Shown here: one piece after another, positions 33,612-42,307 of the stretch
Layout: each line of letters starts with the position of its first letter
Position numbering within the stretch: the first letter of the stretch is position 1
Assembly: GCA_021851715.1 (NCBI GenBank)
Contig: JAJZCR010000010.1
Span: 1-64,000, forward strand
Source: Planctomycetota bacterium
Lineage (GTDB): Bacteria; Planctomycetota; Phycisphaerae; WQYP01
Reading direction: 5' to 3'
DNA length: 64,000 bases
Notes under the pieces: generated by a model
What the model saw: only the letters and a program-made list of their open reading frames with translations
Databases searched by the model: none
What the model was told of the DNA's origin: nothing
Position numbers and translations under genes: made by a program

Positions 33612-35804
33612 TTAATGGACCGTTACCAGCACCGATTTATAAGTCTTGTTGCCCTTGGCATCGACCGCCCGAATGGTAATCCGATGCGGCCCCGCGGCAA
33701 GTTTTCCGGTCCGGGCGGAAAAACCTTCCAGTGGCGCGTCAAATATCTTATCCGAAGCCGCCGCAGGTTGCCAGTACTTACCGGAATCCACCTGGAAGGC
33801 CACCGCCACAATGGGTACTCGGCGGCTGCGTGCAAAGCCCGTGACTACCACGCGCTGACCCTGCAAATTTTTCCATTTCAGCCCACTGATGACCGGGGGC
33901 GCATTTTCCACCACAAAATAGCGCGTTTCCCGCGCCACCTGAAAGGTTTCTTGCGGATTGTTGTCGGCAGCATTGCTGGCAATCACCTTCACACGGTACT
34001 TGCCGCTGGGCACGGAGTTGGTTTTAAACAAATAATCCGTATCCGTCAGATGATTCACCAGACCAATCCAAACCGGGATCCCTTTTTGCCTATACGCCAG
34101 GCGATACTGCAAGCTATCACCATTGGCATCCGTGGCCGACCATTTAATTTTGACCAGGTGCGGATTCCCCGCCACCGGCAGCGCCATCACAGCGTTAATT
34201 TGCGGCGGAACTGTGATCTGTTGATACACCAGGCTGGCGGCATCAACCACCGGCGATTGACCAGCCTTGTTGGCCGTGAGATGAATTTTAAACTGCAGAT
34301 ACCGCGCCGCCGGGCTGGAGATTTTTCTCCAGGTATTAGCCGGCATCGCCGCCGACCACGCACTCCAGAAACGACCAAGGGTTGCGATATTCTGCACGTT
34401 GCCGCTGCGCGTGCGAATCGTTACCCGTGTGCCGGCGGGCATATCCGCCTGCAAGTGGGCCACCCCCCAATTAGCCGGAAGTTTGGCATCCATCACGCGG
34501 CTGACATAGGTGCCGCTGGCCGCGACCTTCGCCGACAACCGCAACACCTGACCGCCATTGGCCGTCCCGAGGTACAACCCGCCATGCCGCCCCGCCAGCA
34601 ACGAAAGGATGTCCAGTTGTGTCAGACGCGTCACCAGCGTTTCCGTCTGAGTGAAGGGATCGTATTCCAGCAATCGGCCATGACCGCCTAGTCCCAGCAG
34701 CAGTTTTCCATGCCGATACAGCATGGACAGGATCATATCCGGCACGTGCAGCAACACACTGGCTCGCCCCGTTGGCGTAATCTGATATACCACATTACTT
34801 TTGATATGGCCCACCGAAGGAAACGGCAGAGGTGCCGGATGCGTCACCGCGGGTAAACGTCCCATCCGTGGCTTTGCGGGCTTGGGAGCCGGATGGACCT
34901 TGCCTTTGAGGGCGGCGGCCAGCACCTTGCCTCCATGCACAAGGGCCGGTCGCCCCATGCCGGCAAGATCGGATTGCATGCTCAACGCAGCCACACCTAT
35001 CCGCGCCAGCAGAGGCGATGCCGTGGCCGCAAAAATATCACCGGATTGGTCCATCGCCAATGCATCAATTTCCGCAGCACCGGCCGATAGCAGCACAAAA
35101 GGCCTGCCTGTCCTTTCGTTCACGCGAATCACCAAGCCAGGGTTATCAGTTGCCACCACCAGATTGTTGTGCGGCGCCTGAACCATTGCCAGAATATTCT
35201 TCGTCCCGGTCTTCAGCAGCAAGGACGCCTTACCGGCCGGGCTGATCTTCCAAAGCTCGCCGGTCGGACCGGTGGCCAGATAAATGGTTCCATTGGCATT
35301 GACATGGATGGCCCAGATGTATTTGACCCCCACCTGATGAAACAGGCTCGTCGCCACAACTTTACCACCGGCATTTTGCGTCAGTCGCGCCAGCGTGGCC
35401 GGCCCCGTGCCCGAAATTCCCGCCAGCAGATGGCCCCGCACCCCCACCACCAGCGACAACACCTGGTGGCCGGTACCCGGTACGGTGTAGTACGGACGTG
35501 TTTTGCCGGCCGCGCATGCAAACACTTTACCCGGGGATGTGGTGCCCCAAAAAATAGTTCCATTTTTGGTTTGAACCATGGCATTGACGAAACTGAAGGC
35601 TGGTTTTTTCACCAGTTTTACCGCAGTACGCCCCAAAAAAAGCTGCCCGTAATTGTTCACTTCCGTGGCCGCAAACTTGCCCGTGGAATAGGCCTTTTCA
35701 CTGTTAAAACGCCATGTGACCGGATGCACCGCCCACGCCGACGACTGCAGCCACAAGACTCCCGTGATGAATGCCACCGATGAACCAATCTTCCCGAATT
35801 TCAT
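33612..35804 (-). CDS. Secreted beta-propeller/FN3 protein
   Basis: The 730-residue product has a signal peptide (residues about 8-25, ending SSAWA). A long region of six or seven repeats resembling NHL or SMP-30 type propeller blades follows (about 50-430; GTIYLATGPTGELWKISPAG is one blade). A mid-linker and two FN3-like domains lie near 545-645 and 650-730. It probably folds outside the cytoplasm. It follows the S55 peptidase gene by 87 bases on the same strand and may be its target or partner. The start ATG 35804 has GGAGA just upstream. No catalytic motif is seen. Confidence 0.75.
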   Translation of the reverse strand: MKFGKIGSSVAFITGVLWLQSSAWAVHPVTWRFNSEKAYSTGKFAATEVNNYGQLFLGRTAVKLVKKPAFSFVNAMVQTKNGTIFWGTTSPGKVFACAAGKTRPYYTVPGTGHQVLSLVVGVRGHLLAGISGTGPATLARLTQNAGGKVVATSLFHQVGVKYIWAIHVNANGTIYLATGPTGELWKISPAGKASLLLKTGTKNILAMVQAPHNNLVVATDNPGLVIRVNERTGRPFVLLSAGAAEIDALAMDQSGDIFAATASPLLARIGVAALSMQSDLAGMGRPALVHGGKVLAAALKGKVHPAPKPAKPRMGRLPAVTHPAPLPFPSVGHIKSNVVYQITPTGRASVLLHVPDMILSMLYRHGKLLLGLGGHGRLLEYDPFTQTETLVTRLTQLDILSLLAGRHGGLYLGTANGGQVLRLSAKVAASGTYVSRVMDAKLPANWGVAHLQADMPAGTRVTIRTRSGNVQNIATLGRFWSAWSAAMPANTWRKISSPAARYLQFKIHLTANKAGQSPVVDAASLVYQQITVPPQINAVMALPVAGNPHLVKIKWSATDANGDSLQYRLAYRQKGIPVWIGLVNHLTDTDYLFKTNSVPSGKYRVKVIASNAADNNPQETFQVARETRYFVVENAPPVISGLKWKNLQGQRVVVTGFARSRRVPIVAVAFQVDSGKYWQPAAASDKIFDAPLEGFSARTGKLAAGPHRITIRAVDAKGNKTYKSVLVTVH

Positions 35805-35891
35805 TTGATCTCCGTATACATATTGTTGTCTGAGAAGCCCGATCAATGTTCCTCCTATCCCCCGTCCGCTGGCCCGTGCATGGCAGGCCCT

Positions 35892-37958
35892 TTATCCCGG
35901 CCCCGGCCGCATCCGCGAAGGGGGCGGGCCTGGAGGTACAAGATGGGCACCGCCCGCAAAACGTTCATCCGCGCGATGCCGCACCACAATCGTAAAGCTG
36001 GCCCCACCCTGCTCCACGACCGCTTTAGCCGGAACCTCCGCCGTCACATCCTGATACAGCGGTATAGTCTGGGCTGGATTCATCTGGGCGAGCAGGGCAC
36101 TGCGGCTCGCCGGCAGGCCCGGGTATTCGCGAGTTCCCATGGCAATACCGCTGGTACTGAGAATAAGTCGCGCATAGAGACGATTGTTCTTATAGGCCAG
36201 GATACGCCGTACCGCCTGAACCAGCGTCGGAAGATTATCCGGCGCAAAGCGCTGGGGGTAATAGTCAAACGCCTGTTGCAGAACCGCCCGCGCAGAGCCT
36301 ACCACCAAATGATACTGGCCATCGGGAATATCCATCGGCACTTTTAACCGCAGCATAACCGCCCGCGGCCGACCGTTAAAGTCCAGCAGTTGTACCCGAG
36401 CCACGACCGTATCACCCTGCGCCACCAGGCGGCGCTGAACGGTTACACCCGTGATGGCGGCACTGCGATCCACCGGATCAAGAAAGACATGCACATCCGC
36501 ACTGGTCAGTGCCAGCTTATGAAATGGATTGTTGATGAGCAGGCCCACCGGCAAGAGCAGCCGGGTCATAAATCCTTTGGTGCTATAGTGGCTGTTGGTT
36601 ATTTCATCATCAAACGGAATGGCAGCCCCCTTGAAATTGAATTGGCCTGCCACATGCAGTGTAAAAAGACCTTTGGGTTTCTGGTGGGCCACCATGCTGG
36701 CCAGGATCGCCGCGCCTAAGGAACTCACGGTGGCATTGACATTTGGATACAGCTTGTAATGGAACGTTCTATCCAGCGTTCCCGACGCATTGGTCATCCG
36801 CACCGTAATTGGCACCTGCCGGATGGGTCGCCCCAGTTCTCCCACAATGCCCGTCGCCTGGTCCATCACCAGCCGCCCTCGCACATGATCCGTAGAACCG
36901 ATCTTAAACGAAGTACGTACACTGGGTAAAATGGTGTAAATATACGCCGTAGAAATAGGTAAGTGCGTCAGCCCCTGGGCAAAAAACCGATGCCCAAAAG
37001 CATACACGCGCCGGCCCACCACCGCCGTTACCGTGCCGATAGCACCCATGTCCGCATCGCCGCTGAGCAGCGGAACGCCGATGGCCGCGCCTGGACGCAG
37101 CCTTAATGCCCCAGGCTTGAGTTCGGTCATGCCTCCGAGCAGCGTTGCGTGCCTGTGGCCCGGCTGCCCTGCTGCGCCGGCGGCCATCGGCACCAGTGAC
37201 GTACCCCGGAATTCCCCGCGTAAATACCGCAACAGCGTGCCAGACGCACCACTGACCATCAAGGGTGAAGCCAGCGGAACCAGACCACTGCGACCGGCAG
37301 TGCTCAAGCCCTTCTGCAGCATCGGCGACGCACCCGCGCCGTCAATCGTCAGGAGATGAGCCGCCAGCGGACACCATCCAGCCCAACCGTGGGAAATGGC
37401 ATAATTCCAGCCCAACCCGCCCACATATCCGGAACCGCCGGACCAACCCATGGCTCCTTTTGGGCCGGCCCCAAGCCTGGGCACCGGTATCCGCAACATC
37501 TGCCGAATCGGCTGAACCCCGCCGATCGGCTCTTTGGAAAAGCCCCATCCGTACGCAATCGCGCCGATCAACTTTCCGTCGATATACACCGGCGAACCGC
37601 TCATACCCTCAATGATGCCGCTTTTACGTAACCCCAGTCCCCAACACTTGACCAGAATCACGTTCATGGCCGGGCCGAAATTTTTAATAACATCCAGAAT
37701 CCGCACATGGAATTTCTGAATCTTCGCCCCATGCATCACCGTTAAGCCGTAACCCACCATGCCCGGCTTGAGCTTATTTTCAAACAGGTATAACTTCGGA
37801 TTCGGATTAAACCACTTGTCGGCGCGAGGAGGCTTGGCGTGCGCCCGGACCACGGCGGATTTTGCCGCGGCCGGCGCTACCGGTGCCGCAGTCAAGCCGC
37901 GGACCACGGACAACAACACCCCCGCTGCCACCAGAACACCAAACCGCTTGGACATCAT
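35892..37958 (-). CDS. SpoIVB-type (S55) serine peptidase, secreted
   Basis: The 688-residue product has a signal peptide (to about residue 25) and an S55 peptidase domain. The domain shows GMVGYGLTVMHG near 65, a nucleophile serine in GMSGSPVYIDGKLIGAIAYGW near residue 120, and a histidine near the start of the domain that could form the catalytic pair. The C-terminal 400 residues contain beta-rich domains of unknown type. SpoIVB works in sporulation signalling in Bacillus, but planctomycetes do not sporulate that way, so this family serves a different role here. It precedes the beta-propeller gene and is probably cotranscribed. Confidence 0.85.
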   Translation of the reverse strand: MMSKRFGVLVAAGVLLSVVRGLTAAPVAPAAAKSAVVRAHAKPPRADKWFNPNPKLYLFENKLKPGMVGYGLTVMHGAKIQKFHVRILDVIKNFGPAMNVILVKCWGLGLRKSGIIEGMSGSPVYIDGKLIGAIAYGWGFSKEPIGGVQPIRQMLRIPVPRLGAGPKGAMGWSGGSGYVGGLGWNYAISHGWAGWCPLAAHLLTIDGAGASPMLQKGLSTAGRSGLVPLASPLMVSGASGTLLRYLRGEFRGTSLVPMAAGAAGQPGHRHATLLGGMTELKPGALRLRPGAAIGVPLLSGDADMGAIGTVTAVVGRRVYAFGHRFFAQGLTHLPISTAYIYTILPSVRTSFKIGSTDHVRGRLVMDQATGIVGELGRPIRQVPITVRMTNASGTLDRTFHYKLYPNVNATVSSLGAAILASMVAHQKPKGLFTLHVAGQFNFKGAAIPFDDEITNSHYSTKGFMTRLLLPVGLLINNPFHKLALTSADVHVFLDPVDRSAAITGVTVQRRLVAQGDTVVARVQLLDFNGRPRAVMLRLKVPMDIPDGQYHLVVGSARAVLQQAFDYYPQRFAPDNLPTLVQAVRRILAYKNNRLYARLILSTSGIAMGTREYPGLPASRSALLAQMNPAQTIPLYQDVTAEVPAKAVVEQGGASFTIVVRHRADERFAGGAHLVPPGPPPSRMRPGPG

Positions 37959-38179
37959 GCCATCACCCGTAAGGACCACGAACTCCTGCGCCGCAAGCGA
38001 GCCACCTCTTTATGCGACCTTGTGCAACCGGCCCAAAGTATATCGGCCCGCGCGGAACCTGTCATGATACGCACCAACGGCGAGGTTTGTGCGTTCGACC
38101 CGCCTTCGCTATCATTGACGGAGTAGTAACACATTGGAAAGGTTGTTTGAAACTTGATGCAGCGGGACTTTTTTAGATT

Positions 38180-39595
38180 GTGATGGTTTTGAATACCGCC
38201 ATACCAGTTTCCCCGCCTGATGTTGCAAGCCATGCGAGCGAATCCTGCGCTAAGGGCGCGGCAACCCCACCCATATTTGCAGTCATCATTCCTGTCTATA
38301 ACAATCCCAGTACCGTGGCCAAAATTATCGCGGATGTGCTATCCGGATTTCCGGCAGCCCGCGTGTTCGTCATCAACGACGGCAGCACAGATCGCACCGC
38401 CACCGTTCTGCAGGACCTGGCCCAGGGCCTTCCCGCCCTGCAGGCACAACGCCTGTCGCTGTTGACCCACCACAAAAATTGCGGTAAAGGCACCGCGCTT
38501 GAAACTGGCTTCCAGGCCGCCTTCGCCGCCCGATGCACCCATGTCATCACCATGGATGCCGATGGCCAGCACCTTCTTGCCGACATGCTTAAGCTCACCC
38601 AGACCGCCACCATATTTCCCGAAGATTTGATCATCGGCGAACGGCAAATGGACCTTTCCGTGGTCCCTAAAAACAGCATTCGCGGACGTGACCTCTCGCG
38701 ATTCTGGCTTTGGCTGCAAACCGGCCAGGATGTGCCGGACAGCCAGTGCGGGCTGCGAGTTTACCCGCTGATTTACACCATGAAGCTGCGCCATTGGTTT
38801 CACCGCTTTGACTTTGAAACCGAAACCCTCGTGCGGCACGCCTGGGGCGGAGTGCATATTCGCAGTGTGCCCATTACCTGCATATACTTTGCCGGCGAAC
38901 AGCGTGTTTCCCATTTCCGGCCCTTTCGAGATACCGTTCGCGGTGTGCGTCTCAACGTGCTGCTTACCACCCGCAGGCTTATGCCATGGCCGGTCATCAA
39001 ACTTATTCACCGTCCTTCTCTCCATTCCATCTTCCGACGCGACAAACACGCCTATTGGAGCCTGAGCTATTGGAAAGCGCTGATTTTTCAGATGCTGCAA
39101 AATAATTCCTCCAATGCTCAGCTTTCTGCGGCCATCGGAGTCGGCATTCTCATCGGACTGCTGCCGATCTACGGAGTACAGACCGTCATTGCCATTTGGG
39201 TGGCCGATCGGCTGCACCTGAACCTGCCCGCCACCCTGCTTGGCACCGAAGTTTCCATCACTCCCACCATGCCTTTCTGGCTTTTACTAAGCACCGAAAC
39301 CGGTCATCTGCTTTTGCACGGAACCCTGGTTCCATGGAATTTTGCCGGATGGACCAGCTTGTCTGTTGCTGAATTTTTCGAAAAGCTTGGCTCTGACTTT
39401 TTGCCGTCCTTTCTGCTCGGCGGACTGGTCGTTGCGTTGGCCTTCGGAACCATCGGCCTGCTGCTGACCCGCGCCGCGTTAAATCGCTGGCGACCCTCTG
39501 GCCACAACTTGTTTGCAACGTCGGTCAACACCGCAACCGAAACCATGGTCACTGATTCCGCTGCATCGCTGGACGAAGCTCGCCCGCCGGTTTGA
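38180..39595 (+). CDS. GT2 glycosyltransferase fused to DUF2062
   Basis: The 471-residue product joins an N-terminal family-2 glycosyltransferase (VIIPVYNNPS near residue 34, NDGSTD near 65, DADGQHL near 124) to a C-terminal DUF2062 membrane region (from about residue 300: GVGILIGLLPIYGVQTVIAIW, then TP.MPFWLLL). The GT2 part resembles dolichyl-phosphate mannosyltransferases and the DUF2062 part may deliver a lipid carrier. Such fusions are known but uncommon. Start codons GTG 38180 and ATG 38183 are both possible. It starts the plus-strand group ending at the hydrolase gene. Confidence 0.88.
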   Translation: MMVLNTAIPVSPPDVASHASESCAKGAATPPIFAVIIPVYNNPSTVAKIIADVLSGFPAARVFVINDGSTDRTATVLQDLAQGLPALQAQRLSLLTHHKNCGKGTALETGFQAAFAARCTHVITMDADGQHLLADMLKLTQTATIFPEDLIIGERQMDLSVVPKNSIRGRDLSRFWLWLQTGQDVPDSQCGLRVYPLIYTMKLRHWFHRFDFETETLVRHAWGGVHIRSVPITCIYFAGEQRVSHFRPFRDTVRGVRLNVLLTTRRLMPWPVIKLIHRPSLHSIFRRDKHAYWSLSYWKALIFQMLQNNSSNAQLSAAIGVGILIGLLPIYGVQTVIAIWVADRLHLNLPATLLGTEVSITPTMPFWLLLSTETGHLLLHGTLVPWNFAGWTSLSVAEFFEKLGSDFLPSFLLGGLVVALAFGTIGLLLTRAALNRWRPSGHNLFATSVNTATETMVTDSAASLDEARPPV

Positions 39596-39780
39596 CGACG
39601 CCTTCGGCCCACCATCCGCCCGGTAACCGGCTCTGCTCCTCCAGCCCAGGTGTACACGAATTGCCCAACGGTCCGCAGGTCAGCGCGGCGTATGCCGCAA
39701 CGCAGCCGATGGCCTCCTATCGGCCACGGTGCTATTATCAAGAGACGATAACGTTAGCACCTGAAAAAAGGATGGCTTGC

Positions 39781-40533
39781 ATGACCCGTGAAAAGATTCA
39801 GACTCAATTGGTGCAAATTACCCCGAATCTCAAGGGATTTCTGGCACTACCGCCCGGTGGGCATCCACGTCCGGCCATCCTGATTTATTATGAAATTTTC
39901 GGTCTCGACGAACATTTTAAGGAATTGGCCCGGAAGTTCGCGACCATGGGCTATGTGGCCCTGGTACCCGACGCGATAGGAGGCAAGGTTTTCGGCTACG
40001 ACGAAGTGCAGACAGCGTTGCCGGCAGCCCGCGCCGTTACCGATGGCCAATTTGTAACTCACGCCCAGGATGCCGTCACGTTCTTACAGAGCCATTCCAG
40101 CGTACTGCCTGGCCATACCGGCCAGATTGGCTTTTGCCTCGGAGGCCGGTGGGCATTTCTGGCTGCCACGCAGCTCGGCTCGCACATCCAAGCGACGGTG
40201 GCATATTACGGTGGAGGGATAGATTCCAAAGATCCCCGGTACGCTGCCGTGCCATCTCTTCTCCCGAATGTTGCTGGAATTCAATCTCCGCTGCTGCTGC
40301 ATTATGGCGCACAGGATACGGCCATTACGCCGGAGGAAATAGGCCGCATAACCACGGCCCTGGCCGCCTCCGGCAAGACCTTCGGCGTACACGTATTTTC
40401 GGGAGCGGGCCACGCCTTCGCCAATGATCGCCGCGCCAGCCACAACCCCGCCGTTGCCGCCGACGCCTGGAATTTAACGATGGCCTTTTTTCAACGCTAT
40501 TTGGGCGCAGCCGAAATACCGGCCCAATCATAA
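39781..40533 (+). CDS. Dienelactone hydrolase-like protein
   Basis: The 250-residue alpha/beta hydrolase has the dienelactone hydrolase nucleophile motif GFCLGGRW (Cys in place of Ser, near residue 121), the acid in GAQDTAI near 180 and the histidine in GAGHAFAND near 212. Family members open dienelactone rings in aromatic breakdown, but many act on other esters, so the substrate is open. The ATG at 39781 follows an AAGG site. An in-frame ATG at 39772 is a weaker choice. The frame extends 180 bases upstream without protein-like sequence. Confidence 0.88.
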   Translation: MTREKIQTQLVQITPNLKGFLALPPGGHPRPAILIYYEIFGLDEHFKELARKFATMGYVALVPDAIGGKVFGYDEVQTALPAARAVTDGQFVTHAQDAVTFLQSHSSVLPGHTGQIGFCLGGRWAFLAATQLGSHIQATVAYYGGGIDSKDPRYAAVPSLLPNVAGIQSPLLLHYGAQDTAITPEEIGRITTALAASGKTFGVHVFSGAGHAFANDRRASHNPAVAADAWNLTMAFFQRYLGAAEIPAQS

Positions 40534-40585
40534 CCAATCCGCACACCAACCGCCGGCAGCAACTTGCGCCACGTTCGCACTGGAC

Positions 40586-41050
40586 CTATTGCAGCGGCCT
40601 GATATCCACATTAAAGTCGTTGGCCAGCGGAGTCAGGCTGGTAAAATGAATTTGCGCCATGCCGTGGGCCTGTACCCGAATCGTGTTCCAGCCGGACGTC
40701 TGCTCCACCTGCACGCCTTTGGCATTCAAAAAGCGATATTGATATTCCAGATACAGTTCATCATCCGTCAAATTGCGCAGCGGGACTACAATGTGCAGTT
40801 GGCCGTCGCCCACCCGCGTAGCAATGGGCTCTCGAATCACAATTTTGCCCAGCAAATTCCAGTTGGTTAATTCCACCTGCGGATACGGATTAAGGTTGTC
40901 TTGAAACGGCACAATCGGGCCGCATCCGGCCAATCCCACCACCAGCAGCACCGCCCCCAGAAACATCGCCATGCGCAGACCCGACCCATTGCCCCTTAGC
41001 CTGCCGGCCTGCAACATTCGATCTCGTGAAGACACACTTCGGTTCATCAT
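40586..41050 (-). CDS. YcfL-like (DUF1425) lipoprotein
   Basis: The 154-residue product has a basic N-terminus, a hydrophobic segment and a lipobox VGLAGC near residue 43, then a beta-rich domain with PLRNLTDDELYLEYQYRFL. This domain pattern is that of YcfL/DUF1425 lipoproteins. In E. coli the ycfL gene is adjacent to lpoB, which activates a penicillin-binding protein. The neighbouring gene here is also a lipoprotein, so an LpoB-like pair is possible. AGGGG lies before tandem ATG codons. Confidence 0.7.
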   Translation of the reverse strand: MMNRSVSSRDRMLQAGRLRGNGSGLRMAMFLGAVLLVVGLAGCGPIVPFQDNLNPYPQVELTNWNLLGKIVIREPIATRVGDGQLHIVVPLRNLTDDELYLEYQYRFLNAKGVQVEQTSGWNTIRVQAHGMAQIHFTSLTPLANDFNVDIRPLQ

Positions 41051-41091
41051 AAAACATTCCCCTTGTGGAAAGTCCAGCTATCCCTGGATCA

Positions 41092-42183
41092 TTATTTGGC
41101 CGGCTGAATTGGATTATTCTGTACGGTTTTGGTGACGGTTTGCGTTTCCGTGCGCACCTGTGTTCTGGTGGTAATGGACGTCGTTTTCAAGATCATCGGG
41201 CCGGTAATTTCCATATCCACCGTGTTGTTTTGTATATCCGTTGCCTTAAGCCCGCTGGAAACACCCAACTCTCTTTTCAGCGCTACGTAAAAACTGGCCG
41301 GCGATCCCTGGTATTGAACAGCCAGCGTACCATAGGCCGTCGAACTGGAACCGGTAATGCCCTGTTCCACTACCCGGCTCACTCCCGGCACTTTTTCCAC
41401 AAAATGCTGAATCTTAAGCACATCGTCCACCGCTGCGGCATTATATATTCGCACAGTGATGGGGTTGAACGCTCCCGCGACACCACCCCAAAGAGAGGTC
41501 AGCTTCTGCATCAACTTATCCGCCAGAAAGCCGGTGTACAAATTGATGTTGGTTTTACTCATCGGCAGCGGCATGTCCACATATTCCGCTCCCAACACCC
41601 GGCCATTTGTGGTGCTGATCGCCTGGGCCAACAAACGAATTGCCGGGCCCGCCGCCGCCTGATTGGTGGGTGCCGCCTGCACCTCCACCAGAATATCCGT
41701 GTTCAACTGATGTTGAATCAGCGGCAGCACCCGTGGATCCCCGTTTTGCAACCGCAAAAAGCTTTCCCGATCCAACACTTGCTGTGCCATCTGCGGATCC
41801 TGAATATCCACTTGTCCGCCGGCATTGAGATAGTCAATCATCGAAATCTGGATGGCCTGGTAATCGTTGGGCAGGATGCCGGTTTTCTGCATCGCCAACT
41901 TGCTGGTCGGATACGTTACCAGCACCATGATCCGCGGGCTGCGTTGGGCCTGATAAGCCCGCACATACCCTGCTTCGTCCGGCAACGGCACATGCTGGCC
42001 GATTCCGCCGCTTGACGCAAATGCGTCGGGTGGCAAAGGTTTGGAATAGGGCATGGGTTGGTAAGCACTCCGATCCTGCGCGGAAGGAATGTTCACCCGC
42101 TGCACCGTTTGGCAGCCGGCCATCATGCCACCCAAGGCCAACATGAATGCTCCGACGATCAGGGTAAAATGATGGTTTTTCAT
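41092..42183 (-). CDS. Large lipoprotein, possible LpoB-like partner
   Basis: The 363-residue product has a clear lipobox (GGMMAGC near residue 24) and an alpha/beta extracytoplasmic body. The first half contains IMVLVTYPTSKLA and ISMIDYLNAGGQVDI, reminiscent of LpoB or CsgG-type folds. A second region of about 250-320 has an additional beta domain. It lies 41 bases before the YcfL-like gene on the same strand, as lpoB and ycfL do in enterobacteria, but sequence similarity to LpoB is not evident enough to name it. GGAG precedes the start at 42183. Confidence 0.6.
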   Translation of the reverse strand: MKNHHFTLIVGAFMLALGGMMAGCQTVQRVNIPSAQDRSAYQPMPYSKPLPPDAFASSGGIGQHVPLPDEAGYVRAYQAQRSPRIMVLVTYPTSKLAMQKTGILPNDYQAIQISMIDYLNAGGQVDIQDPQMAQQVLDRESFLRLQNGDPRVLPLIQHQLNTDILVEVQAAPTNQAAAGPAIRLLAQAISTTNGRVLGAEYVDMPLPMSKTNINLYTGFLADKLMQKLTSLWGGVAGAFNPITVRIYNAAAVDDVLKIQHFVEKVPGVSRVVEQGITGSSSTAYGTLAVQYQGSPASFYVALKRELGVSSGLKATDIQNNTVDMEITGPMILKTTSITTRTQVRTETQTVTKTVQNNPIQPAK

Positions 42184-42307
42184 GACGCATACTCCGACAA
42201 TTGCCGCTGATTTACGTTATTTTATGAACATTAACGGCCATCGGCAACCTCACTGCCGCTCCATAGACAAACGCCCGAAAACGAGCTTGTTGCAATCTCT
42301 GCCTCCA

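Noticed and set aside
33615-34691. 358-codon plus-strand frame opposite the beta-propeller gene
   Set aside because: Antisense shadow of a long, well-supported coding frame, with high Arg/His and no signal peptide or motif.
41065-42015. 316-codon plus-strand frame opposite a lipoprotein gene
   Set aside because: Shadow frame. The minus-strand gene has a lipobox, a ribosome-binding site and protein-like composition.
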